Positions 47,963-56,425 of a DNA stretch of 64,000 bases are shown in pieces (position 1 is the stretch's first letter; each line of letters begins with the position of its first letter). A model generated the notes under the pieces. It was not told the origin of the DNA. It worked only from the letters and a program-made list of their open reading frames with translations, and searched no databases. Location: contig JAJFGG010000016.1 in NCBI GenBank assembly GCA_021776235.1, positions 1 through 64,000 of the forward strand, in the 5' to 3' direction. The position numbers were made by a program, and so were the translations under genes. Origin of the DNA: Alphaproteobacteria bacterium (GTDB lineage Bacteria > Pseudomonadota > Alphaproteobacteria > GCA-2731375).

Positions 47963-49171
47963 TCAAAACGCCATGAAACCCACGAAGAATTTTATAACCA
48001 AGGCATTCAAAATATCGATGAAGAAAGCGCCAACCAGCGGCACCACCAGGAAGGCCTTGGGCGATGGGCCAAAGCGCGAGGTTACGGCGTCCATATTGGC
48101 GATGGCGACCGGCGTGGCCCCCAGACCAAGACCGACGAAACCGGCCGAAATGACGCTGGCGTCATAGTCGCGCCCCATTACCCGGAAGACGATAAACACG
48201 ACCACGAATGTGACCACCAACATCTGCGCCATCAGTATCAAAAGTATGGGACCGACCGCGGTTGCCAAGGTCCAGAGCTTCATGCTCATAAGACTCATGG
48301 CGAGAAAAATGTTCAGCGCAACCTCGCCAAATTTCTCGATTGTCGCCGGCTGAATTTTGAAACGGAGTGGTTCCGACAGGTTGGTGATTATGATGCCGAC
48401 AAACATCGAAGTAAGAAAGCCAGGCAGCAACACACCCTTGGCAAAAAGAAACCGGTTGACCGAATCGCCCAACCCGACACAGACCGCCAGCACCAGGATC
48501 GCCGTAAGTATATTGAAAAGATCGCCGGCCCCGTCATGGTCAGCCTTTGCCCCGGCGCCTGCAGTCCGTGCCATCTCACTGGCACCGGATTCCAGAGCAT
48601 TGCTTTGGATCAACCAGCGGGCAACCGGCCCACCTAGCAGGCCGCCGGCGATGAGGCCAAATGTGGCAAAGGCGATGCCAATCTCGCTCGCCCCTGTCAG
48701 GCCCGCTTTTTCGGCTTCTCCCCCCCAGGCGATCGCGGTGCCGTGACCGCCCGCGAACGAGATGCTGCCCGCCATCAGGCCATAGCCCGGGTGGGCGCCG
48801 AACATTTTGGCAAGCAATACGCCGGTGGTGTTCTGAAAGACCAAAAATATGGCCGCTACGATAACCAGGATTATCAGTGCCTTGCCGCCGGCCTGTAGGG
48901 TGCGGAGCTTTGCACTCAGGCCCACGGTGCTGAAGAAAACCAAAAGCAGCAAATCGCGAATTTGCAAATCGAACGTGACTTCAAGATCAGCCGTGCCATA
49001 GATGACTGCAATAATCGCGCTGCAGATGATCCCGCCGGTCACCGCGGGCGGTATATAATACTCGCCAAGAAAGCGGATCTTGCGGTTGAGATAGAAACCA
49101 AAATAGAGCACCAAAATACTGAGCATTAACACGTGAAGCGGCTGCAACTGGTACTGCGTAAGCGTTTCCAT
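47963..49171 (-). CDS. gltS: Sodium/glutamate symporter GltS
   Basis: 402 residues from ATG 49171, about ten membrane segments in two inverted halves. Family signatures FSTVGLSAKLRTLQAGGKAL, then MAGSISFAGGHGTAIAWG, and in the second half GFVGLGLGATPVAIANMDAV match GltS reentrant loops (GGHG.A and GLGATP). It imports glutamate with Na+. Single gene, convergent with the DUF900 hydrolase. Confidence 0.95.
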   Translation of the reverse strand: METLTQYQLQPLHVLMLSILVLYFGFYLNRKIRFLGEYYIPPAVTGGIICSAIIAVIYGTADLEVTFDLQIRDLLLLVFFSTVGLSAKLRTLQAGGKALIILVIVAAIFLVFQNTTGVLLAKMFGAHPGYGLMAGSISFAGGHGTAIAWGGEAEKAGLTGASEIGIAFATFGLIAGGLLGGPVARWLIQSNALESGASEMARTAGAGAKADHDGAGDLFNILTAILVLAVCVGLGDSVNRFLFAKGVLLPGFLTSMFVGIIITNLSEPLRFKIQPATIEKFGEVALNIFLAMSLMSMKLWTLATAVGPILLILMAQMLVVTFVVVFIVFRVMGRDYDASVISAGFVGLGLGATPVAIANMDAVTSRFGPSPKAFLVVPLVGAFFIDILNALVIKFFVGFMAF

Positions 49172-49516
49172 GGACGATCTCAATCTATGCCACCTGGGGA
49201 AATCGGGATTTCAAGGATTGTTCGGTGGATGGTGGCTGCTTGTCAATGCATGTCAAAGCACTGACGTCTTCTAATGAAAATGTCGACTTTTCTATGTTCA
49301 GCTTGGCGCGAGATGGTTTCACCGGCCCACCCGAAGCCCTCCGGCTATCGTCGTGCTGCTCAAGCGGCGGCGTGACACTCAGTCCGGCGTAACCGACCAC
49401 CATAGAAATTGTACGGCGTTGACAGCCCCTAGATAGCCGTGTCATGCAATTGCAATGGCTGACGGCTGGGAAACCTGAATTCAATCAAGCTAATCAGATA
49501 TCCGGAGTACATCTAA
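49172..49516. other. Divergent intergenic region upstream of gltS, nothing recognised
   Basis: 345 bases between gltS (minus) and the Rap1a/Tai-like gene (plus); no ORF or RNA I can support. Confidence 0.4.
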
Positions 49517-49879
49517 ATGGGATTGAAAGTGCGGACCGCGGTTCTATTTGTAACAGCTTGCTGGGTTTTCAGCCTGGCCGGTAGTCATGTGGCACGTGCG
49601 GTAACGGGCCCGGAAATCGCGGAATGGTGCGCTGGCTACCCGGATGCCGTCCGGCGCAGCTTGTGCGAGCTTTACGTTGGCAGCGGTATCGAGCTGTTGC
49701 AGTCCAAGGATCGAATGAACAATGCGGGCCGGCGCATTTGTATTCCGCCGGGCACGCCCAGAGAGGCATTGATCAAAAAGGTGTCCGATTGGCTCGCGGC
49801 CAACCCGGGCTCTATTGGCAAAGCCAAAATGATATACCTCGTCGCCGATGCCCTGGAGCCGGAATACGGCTGCCGCTAA
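49517..49879 (+). CDS. Small secreted Rap1a/Tai-like protein
   Basis: 120 residues with a signal peptide (VLFVTACWVFSLAGSHVARA, cleavage near residue 28). Four Cys remain in the mature part, including EWCAGYPDAVRRSLCELYVG, RRICIPPGTPREAL and the terminal YGCR, with KVSDWLAANPG between. This Cys and CIPPG pattern matches the Rap1a/Tai family, first described as immunity proteins to type VI amidase effectors but widespread outside such systems. No effector lies beside it, so immunity is not implied. Confidence 0.65.
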   Translation: MGLKVRTAVLFVTACWVFSLAGSHVARAVTGPEIAEWCAGYPDAVRRSLCELYVGSGIELLQSKDRMNNAGRRICIPPGTPREALIKKVSDWLAANPGSIGKAKMIYLVADALEPEYGCR

Positions 49880-49977
49880 CCAGCCTCTACCAACCAAGAT
49901 ACCATTTATTTGCGTAGCCGCAGGCGTTCGCAGATGACGTTGCGCGACCATCTCGGGCGCGAAGTTCGCGGATAATG

Positions 49978-51411
49978 TTAACTTTCGTTGTCTTCCCAAC
50001 CCAGCGCTTCGACCAGATCGGCAACGGCATGGGTCTGCAGATGGTTCATCCGGTTGCCCGATTTCGGGTAACTGACAGCAATGACCGCGATAATGTCCTG
50101 GTTTCCGAGCTTGCCCCTACGCCACAACGCCTCAATACAGTCCATTATATGGTCGGCACTGTTCTTCGGAAACGCCATGTCGACATGCACACCCTCGACA
50201 CCGGGCAATAGATTGAAACTGCGGGCCGCGGCACTGTCATTGCTAACCGCCAGGATCGGCTGACGCGGGCGGTGCGACGCGATCATTCTTGCGGCGAAGC
50301 CGGATACGGTGATCGCAACGATTTTTGTGATTGGCAAGGTCCGGCAAAGCATGGCAACGGCGCGTTCCATGGCGCGTGGCGCTTCCAGCGCAATTTCCTC
50401 ATTTGGCTCAGCCAGATCGCTTTGGATATGCGTATCGGCCGCATCCGCAACCGCCCGCATGACTTCCACGGCGCGAACCGGATGGGCTCCCATTGCCGTT
50501 TCACCGGAAAGCATCGTGGCGCCACAACCATCAAGGATGGAATTCGTAATATCGCTGATTTCGGCCTTGGTCGGAAACGGATTATCGACCATCGTATGTA
50601 GCATTTCGGTCGCAATCACGACCGGCACACCGGCCATGTTGGCTTCCTTCAGAATCCGTTTTTGGAACAAAGACACCAATTCAAAACTGGTCTCGGCGGA
50701 CAAATCGCCACGGTCGATCATCAACGCGTCCGTCGCATGCACGATTTCCGAAAGATTATCCAGGCCGCCCTGGTTCTCGATTTTGGAAACGATCCGCGGC
50801 CAGTTGCCGCCCGTCAAGGCCCGGATCGCCTCGATTTGCTCGGCGGATTCAACGAAGCTGAGGCCGATGAAGTCAATACCGAAGTCGCGCGCGAAATCGA
50901 CCATTTTCCGGTCCCGCTCCGTGACCATCTCGGAAACGAGCCGAACATTTGGTACATTGATGCCCTTCCGGCTTTTGAGTTTCCCTTCGGTTTCCGCCCG
51001 GCAAACGATATCAGTGCCCGAAACCTTGATAACCGTGAATTGCAGCGTTCCGTCATCAGCCAGGATTGTTGCATTCGGCACCAATTGCTCGTGCAATGTC
51101 GGATGACCCACGGGTACTTTCTGCGTACCATCATGAGATTGGTCAGTGGTCAGTATAATCTCGTCGCCGACATCGAATTCCGGTTCATTGGCAAGTTGAA
51201 GGGTGCGGATCTTGCGCCCCGGTCTGTCCAGTAGAATAGGCACGTCCGGGAGAAATTCACGAATCCGCGCGACAGTTTTGGCATGCCAGTCAAGCGTGTT
51301 GTGCGAGCCGTTTAGACGCGCAACCGACAGGCCGGCCCGGCGCAAATCCTGCAATGCCTCGGGACTTTCCGATGTCGGGCCAATCGTACAGACAATTTTG
51401 GTTTGGCTCAA
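49978..51411 (-). CDS. pyk: Pyruvate kinase, divergent, in PAPS operon
   Basis: 477 residues, full length. Core motifs are recognisable: TKIVCTIGPTSES, ARLNGSHN (usually RLNFSHG), LLDRPGRKIRT (usually LDTKGPEIR), KGINVP, VSKIENQGGL with the catalytic Lys, IDRGDLSAE (usually ARGDLG) and VIATEML with the catalytic Thr. Metal and phosphoryl-transfer residues remain, but surrounding active-site positions differ. It begins inside the sat stop (ATGA overlap), so it is the last gene of the cysC-sat operon. It may regenerate ATP for PAPS synthesis or act on a different phospho-substrate; both are inference. Confidence 0.85.
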   Translation of the reverse strand: MSQTKIVCTIGPTSESPEALQDLRRAGLSVARLNGSHNTLDWHAKTVARIREFLPDVPILLDRPGRKIRTLQLANEPEFDVGDEIILTTDQSHDGTQKVPVGHPTLHEQLVPNATILADDGTLQFTVIKVSGTDIVCRAETEGKLKSRKGINVPNVRLVSEMVTERDRKMVDFARDFGIDFIGLSFVESAEQIEAIRALTGGNWPRIVSKIENQGGLDNLSEIVHATDALMIDRGDLSAETSFELVSLFQKRILKEANMAGVPVVIATEMLHTMVDNPFPTKAEISDITNSILDGCGATMLSGETAMGAHPVRAVEVMRAVADAADTHIQSDLAEPNEEIALEAPRAMERAVAMLCRTLPITKIVAITVSGFAARMIASHRPRQPILAVSNDSAAARSFNLLPGVEGVHVDMAFPKNSADHIMDCIEALWRRGKLGNQDIIAVIAVSYPKSGNRMNHLQTHAVADLVEALGWEDNES

Positions 51412-52490
51412 AGTTCGGTCTCCTCGATGAATAATTTCTCGCCGCGCAGGCTGTCGATGATTTCAGGGCGCATTATTTCAGGCTCCGGCGCACGGCCCTC
51501 GGTCAGCAGGGCGCGCATATCCGTGCCTGAAATTTCCCGTATCGCCGAGGGGTTGCTTTCGCCATGCGGGCAGCTTTTATCGGTGGCGATGCCGTCGCAT
51601 AAACGGCAGAAAAAAGGCCCGCTCAATCGGACAATTTCGATGCCGAGTTCGCCGTCAAATTCACGTGTCAGATCATGGGCCGCATACTTGCCGTAATAGG
51701 CGCCGACGCCCGCATGATCGCGGCCAACTATAAAACGGGTACAGCCGTAATTTCGCCGGATGATCGCATGAAACACCGCTTCCCTTGGCCCGGCGTAGCG
51801 CATGAAGGTCGACAAAACGCCAAACAGAACACGGTTTTCAGGGAAGAATCCGTGGATGAGTGCATCATACCCCTTGATGACAGCCTGCGCGGTGTAGTCT
51901 CCAACTTTCTTTCGCCCGACAAGGGGTTGTACGAAGAGGCCATCGGAGGTTTCCAATCCAACACGCTGCAGGTATTCATGGGCCCGATGGGGCACGTTGC
52001 GGGTTTGAAATCCAACAATGGATTTCCATCCTCTATCCGCGAAAATTCGCCTGGTTTCCGTTGGCGTAAGTTCATAGGGGGAGATATCCAGTTGTGCCCG
52101 CGTTAAGAACCGCACGGGACCGCCGGCAAAAAATTCACCCATTGAGAACAGATGCGCGACCCCTGGATGATTTGCGTCGTCCGTGCCGAAAATCTTCGTC
52201 GCAAGCGCGGCCTTGTTTGGGCGGAAAAAACATTCAGGAGATAGGCTGCCGACTTCCTGGTCTTCGAAGGTAAGCGCGACCCGGGCGCACCCTTTAAGTC
52301 TATGGGCATCCTGCGCCGACAGGTCGAGAACCACGGGAAGCGGGAATACCTGTCCGGATGGAAGCCGCATTGTATCGGCGACCGAGCCGACCTCGTCTTC
52401 GTTCATGAAGCCGTCCAAGGGGGCGAAGGCGCCAAAGCCGATTTTCTCCAGTTCCAGATACTGAAACTTGCTTAAGGCCAGTTCACTCAT
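51408..52490 (-). CDS. sat: Sulfate adenylyltransferase (ATP sulfurylase)
   Basis: 360 residues. It has an N-terminal PUA-like part, then FQTRNVPHRAHEYLQ (nucleotide HxxH; the common form is RNPxH, here Val-Pro), GRDHAGVGAYYGKYAAHDL and a Cys cluster CRLCDGIATDKSCPHG shared with bacterial Sat proteins. Reaction: sulfate + ATP to APS + PPi. ATGA overlaps join it to the frameshifted cysC upstream and pyk downstream. APS reductase (cysH) and CysDN are absent, so the likely product is PAPS. Confidence 0.95.
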   Translation of the reverse strand: MSELALSKFQYLELEKIGFGAFAPLDGFMNEDEVGSVADTMRLPSGQVFPLPVVLDLSAQDAHRLKGCARVALTFEDQEVGSLSPECFFRPNKAALATKIFGTDDANHPGVAHLFSMGEFFAGGPVRFLTRAQLDISPYELTPTETRRIFADRGWKSIVGFQTRNVPHRAHEYLQRVGLETSDGLFVQPLVGRKKVGDYTAQAVIKGYDALIHGFFPENRVLFGVLSTFMRYAGPREAVFHAIIRRNYGCTRFIVGRDHAGVGAYYGKYAAHDLTREFDGELGIEIVRLSGPFFCRLCDGIATDKSCPHGESNPSAIREISGTDMRALLTEGRAPEPEIMRPEIIDSLRGEKLFIEETEL

Positions 52491-53031
52491 GAGCCCGCTA
52501 TGCCCACGTGCTTCACGACGCCGTCATCAAACAAGCCCAGTTCCGCCGCGAGTTGACGGGCCATGTCGACTGGCGTGATCTCGGCATCCGCTGAAAATTG
52601 CAGATGAAAGTCCGTTGGCGCATGCCATGGGATATCAATGCCGACGACATTGGCGGCCTGCCCCTTAGATGCCCTTGAATAAAGGTTTTTCTGATCTCTT
52701 CGGCGCAACAAATCCATCGACGCCTTGAGATAAACCTCGGTGTAATTGTTTAGGTTTATTCTATTCCATTTCAGTAAGTCCGGGTGGGCATAGAGCGCGG
52801 CAACGATGACGATCAAACCCTGCTCATTCAGAAATTTCGCTAAACGTTGAATGCGGCCAATTTGAATGACTCGGTCGGCTTCAGCATAACCTAGACTTGG
52901 TCCAAAAACCTCACGTATAACATCACCATCAATCAATACTACGTTGGAATAGTTAGTTTTTATAGGTCGCGAAACGCGGCGGCGAGAGTCGTTTTCCCCG
53001 ACCCGGACAAGCCTGTGATCCAGATGACCAT
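52487..53031 (-). CDS. cysC: Adenylylsulfate (APS) kinase, frameshifted
   Basis: The gene is split into two frames. From ATG 53031 (AAGG upstream) it reads VIWITGLSGSGKTTLAAAF, the P-loop, then a TAA at 52960-52962. One base earlier in frame (a -1 shift) it continues IKTNYSNVVLIDGDVIREVF, with the family's DGD motif, to a normal C-terminus with NLYSRASKGQ and a stop that overlaps sat. Total length 545 bases is one short of a multiple of three, as expected if a single base is missing beside the A5 run at 52957-52961. If that is a sequencing error, the 181-residue enzyme makes PAPS from APS; if real, the P-loop is uncoupled and the gene is dead. Confidence 0.8.
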
Positions 53032-53339
53032 GAACCTTATCGCCGCTGTTTATTCACGAAATCGAAGCGGGGAAGTCTGCACGTGGGGGCGCCCGTGATC
53101 GGGACCATCGCCCGAGCAGCAAAAAATTCGACGGTAAGGCCGCGACGCATCAACCAAATCCTCCGTGCCAAGCGATGTCCTTCATCACAGTAAAACACGG
53201 GATGGTTAACCCGCCGCTAACACCCGGCGGTGACGCCCAGCATGCGTAAGGGCACCAAAGGCACCAGGAAGAACCATTTTGCGCCGAATATTGCCTGCGG
53301 CGGCCCAGCCCTCGCCCGCGATCGGGTCAAGGCAGCCGC
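53032..53339. other. Intergenic region upstream of cysC, mostly unassigned
   Basis: The promoter of the cysC-sat-pyk operon must lie here; I cannot pick it out. One frame on the minus strand (about 53210-53335) contains GEGWAAAGN, like the end of an FAD-oxidoreductase, and may belong to the remnant at 53340-53460. Confidence 0.35.
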
Positions 53340-53460
53340 TGCCCCCGTGCGACAAGCAATACATTGCGGCCCGACTGTGCCAACGCGATGGCGGCCGCCA
53401 GTCCCGCGGGACCGGCGGCCAGGATGTCCGTCAACGGATCATCGGAAATTGATCCTGGCT
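53340..53460 (-). pseudogene. Remnant of an FAD-dependent oxidoreductase N-terminus
   Basis: On the minus strand one frame reads DILAAGPAGLAAAIALAQSG followed by RNVLLVARGQ, then stops. This is the dinucleotide-binding beta-alpha-beta of a flavin monooxygenase or geranylgeranyl-reductase-type enzyme with the first Gly positions damaged. No start and no remaining domains are present, so it is a decayed fragment. Confidence 0.6.
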
Positions 53461-53720
53461 GGCGCAAGGCGACAACTGTACCCTCTTTCTTGACGTATCC
53501 ATGCTTCGGAATTATGCGTCTTTATCAACGCCAGGATAGGCCGATTTCGACCTCCATCACCAAGATTGAGCTATAGCCCGAAAGACAAACGAAACCGGGC
53601 GCTTGCATGGCCGGGAATTCGCCGCGTAAAATTGAAACCAGACGAGCCAAAAATTCCATTGGCTCAACCTGACAGGTGCTTTGGTCAATTGGACGGCGGA
53701 CGACAAGATAGGAGATACAG

Positions 53721-54020
53721 ATGACGGGAAAGTGGGAAACGACGTCCAGAATACGGAAAAATCTGGCAATTACGCTGCCCTTCGCAATGGGATTATTGGC
53801 AGGCACGATCTTTTCCGCTGTTGCGAAAGAGGAACGATCTATCGATGACTATGTGTTTGGGCGCGCGGAGGCTTTACTCGTTTCCATGCACAATATCGTT
53901 GTTTCGCTATCAGTCGATACCGAACGCGCGGCTATCAATATCGCCGCAATGAATAAGCGGGTGTCAAAGTTGGAAAAACGTCTCAAGACACTGGAAGACG
54001 GGCCCGCTGCGAAAAACTAG
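53721..54020 (+). CDS. Small single-pass membrane protein with coiled coil, unknown function
   Basis: 99 residues. AGGAG lies six bases before the ATG. One membrane segment (AITLPFAMGLLAGTIFSAVA, residues about 16-35) and a C-terminal heptad-patterned helix (AAMNKRVSKLEKRLKTLE, about 74-91). A basic N-terminus predicts the coiled coil faces the periplasm. No family recognised. The nearby hairpin at 54091-54115 may end its transcript. Confidence 0.6.
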   Translation: MTGKWETTSRIRKNLAITLPFAMGLLAGTIFSAVAKEERSIDDYVFGRAEALLVSMHNIVVSLSVDTERAAINIAAMNKRVSKLEKRLKTLEDGPAAKN

Positions 54021-54090
54021 GCCGTCATCGAAACTAATATGATCCGCTGAAGCCACGGCGGCCCGGCGATTGTACAACGTTCCCGGCAAG

Positions 54091-54115
54091 GCCGCTGGGG
54101 CGGCGTGCAGTTTTT
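54091..54115 (+). terminator. Weak candidate terminator
   Basis: GCCGC, loop TGGG, GCGGC at 54091-54104, then six bases and five T at 54111-54115. The gap between stem and T-tract is too long for a strong terminator. Confidence 0.3.
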
Positions 54116-54167
54116 CGTACAGAATTGACAAAAAAGCCGGTCAGTTTCGATGAATACTAAAAGCTCT

Positions 54168-55424
54168 CTAATCCGTTGCACGGGCTTTGCGCAAAGCGGC
54201 CGCAACCATCGGATCGCGGCCATCGAGTGTTTCCAGGTTTTTGATTATATTCCGCCGAACCCGCTCGGCGCCGGCAAACTTGAGCCTATGGGCCCAGAAG
54301 CGTTTGGACTTGCGAAAGTAGCCCGCCTCATCCAGGAATGAGACGCCAAAATAATAGGCATCCCCGACATTGTCGTAGGCGTCCGTATAGAAACGTCCCT
54401 GTCCGTCCATGGACAGGCGCAGTGAGCGGGCCAACATGATGGAAACTTCCGCCGACACCGCGGCTCTTTGAAAACTGTCGAGATAAGGCCAGCCAAACCG
54501 CAGCAGCTTCACGACGTCGTAACTATGATGATTGTTTTTCGTCCCGCGATCCTGCCAGCCATAGGGATAGGGTTGTTCCCGTAAGTTGAGTGTGGTTTCG
54601 ACGATTTTTTGAAGATGCGGAACTTTTCCACTTCGATAGGCGACAATGTGGAAGGTGATGCTCAAGTCGTCGCTTTTCACCATCTTGCCATCCGTCTCAT
54701 ACCAGGCGCCCCAGTAACCTGTATCGGGGTTCTGCCACTTCTCGTCGACAATTTTGGCAAGCTCAGCCGCCATTTGCGCCCGCGGATAATCGGTACCCGC
54801 CAATATTCCCGCCCATTCCGGCAGCCACAACAGCTGCCCAAGGGACGAGGTTACATTATTCAAATCACGCCGGTGACTGACTCCATCTTTTTCCAATCGC
54901 GAAACGATGATGTCGTCATAGAGTGCGTTTAGCTTTTCCGGTGTATCGACAGGTTCAAGAAATTTGAGTGGATATTTTGGCCGTTTGCCCGCGACATGAA
55001 GTTCCTTCAATGGATCAACGGAAGATTGCAGACGAAACATCCAGGTGTCGTAACAGGCGCCCCAGGAACCATCGCTTTCCGTTTGTTGCAGGGCCCAGGA
55101 CTGATCTTTTTCCCGCAGGCTTTCCTTCAGATCTGCCAGTCGTTTGAGAACCCGCTCATCGTATGATGTGTAATTGATAAGCCAATGGGTTTCCCTGGCA
55201 ATTTGAACGGAGCAGGTGACCGTCTCGCCCTGCCCTTGCCGTCGTGTTACTTCCTCAGTCAAAGGGCTTAGTAGATGCCGGTATTTCTTTTTCATTGCGC
55301 GCTTCATCTCGCGCTCCGGCAAATTGAACTTGACGGCGTAACTGTACCGCACCTCCGCGGCGTCAGCCGGCCAAAACGTAAACAGGATTAATGCGCCAAT
55401 CAACGCCCGCCCAATAGCCAACAT
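54168..55424 (-). CDS. Large secreted protein of unknown function, possible alpha-toroid fold
   Basis: 418 residues from ATG 55424 (GGAG eight bases upstream; the longer start at 55490 would precede the signal). Signal peptide LAIGRALIGALILFTFWPADAA, cleavage near residue 23. The mature part is helical and aromatic-rich, with segments ESDGSWGACYDTWMFRLQSS, then NPDTGYWGAWYETDGKMVKS and YPYGWQDRGTKNNHHSYDVV. The recurring GxWGxxYxT blocks resemble (alpha/alpha)6 toroid enzymes such as polysaccharide lyases or prenyltransferase-like domains, but I cannot assign a family or catalytic residues. Codon use looks normal. Confidence 0.7.
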   Translation of the reverse strand: MLAIGRALIGALILFTFWPADAAEVRYSYAVKFNLPEREMKRAMKKKYRHLLSPLTEEVTRRQGQGETVTCSVQIARETHWLINYTSYDERVLKRLADLKESLREKDQSWALQQTESDGSWGACYDTWMFRLQSSVDPLKELHVAGKRPKYPLKFLEPVDTPEKLNALYDDIIVSRLEKDGVSHRRDLNNVTSSLGQLLWLPEWAGILAGTDYPRAQMAAELAKIVDEKWQNPDTGYWGAWYETDGKMVKSDDLSITFHIVAYRSGKVPHLQKIVETTLNLREQPYPYGWQDRGTKNNHHSYDVVKLLRFGWPYLDSFQRAAVSAEVSIMLARSLRLSMDGQGRFYTDAYDNVGDAYYFGVSFLDEAGYFRKSKRFWAHRLKFAGAERVRRNIIKNLETLDGRDPMVAAALRKARATD

Positions 55425-56425
55425 CCAGTTTTCTCCATCTGAAATTCCGTCCGCAATGACGCGCGAATCCAGCCAAATCAATTTAAGCACAGGCAGAATT
55501 GCCGGTACAAGCGGTGATGTGGAACGATGACGGAACGGCTACGCCACGTGCTAAATCCCGCCATCATCCGGTGTAATTTCCTATATGGCATTGCCATCCG
55601 CATCGAGCCTGAAAGCGCTCAGCCTACCGCTTAATCCGGCCATAACAATCCCAAAAGCTCTCGTCCGGACTGTTGCCGAAGCGGGCCAGGCCAGTTGCCG
55701 GGTGCATTGCAACGCCATGGATCTGGTCCAGGCTAGACACTTTGGCATATATCTGTTTGTTGCGGTATGCCGTCCGATTGCCCCAATGATGCCCATCCCG
55801 CGTGACGGGATGACGGCGCAAAGCGGCCAATCGCATCAAGACATCAATGTCTCAAAGGATGTTCAGCCGCGCGCCACACCCCAGCGTGTTTGGGATGCGA
55901 TCAGAAATAGAACCCGCGGGCGCCTTCGGGCCGCGGCGCAAAAGCCCCGCCACCGGGTGCGCAAGCACCCTTAGCCTGAGCTGGGGCAACGGCCAGGATC
56001 CGGCATAACCAAGCTAAGTATATAGTCAAAAGTCTGACAATGATCTGCATAGAGCTTCCTACTCTTCTGTAGCGCGATACGCGTTCAGGCAAAACAGCAA
56101 GCAACTGTTCGAATGCGTGTCCAATATTTCCCAGATCACTCTGGCGCCTTTTCGGCAATTCCCGGACAACCTTCAAACTCACTTCGACCATAGCAAGATT
56201 GCACCGCCGTTGATAGATTTTCCTCCGCCGGCATTCGACCGCCTCGGGCCGGTCAACAAGGAGAGCCTCGATCCGTGGCGTTAGAGACAATGATCTCATC
56301 CGGCAGGCCGGCAACTTGCCCCCGGGGGAGGTTTCGAATTACCTTGAAGAGCTGCCATCTGCCGCGCCTGGCACCGTTGGCAGGGTGCCGCCTTATACCA
56401 GTGTGTGCCAAAAGGACCCTTCGCC
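55425..56425. other. Kilobase stretch with no recognised intact gene
   Basis: No convincing gene. A minus-strand frame at 55624-55839 (WGNRTAYRNKQIYAKVSSLD, then GVAMHPATGLARFGNSPDES) reads like coding sequence but has no good start or known relatives; it may be a relic. Another minus frame at 55901-56314 is Arg-rich and unlikely to be real. Confidence 0.35.

Noticed and set aside
49517-49879. Rap1a/Tai-like protein as part of a type VI immunity pair
   Set aside because: No amidase effector, no VgrG/Hcp or type VI gene is nearby, and the family is common outside such systems.
52957-52965. Programmed -1 frameshift in cysC at the A5 run
   Set aside because: The TAA stop comes before the A run in the ribosome's path and there is no slippery heptamer that would keep the P-loop frame going. 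A plain indel explains it better.
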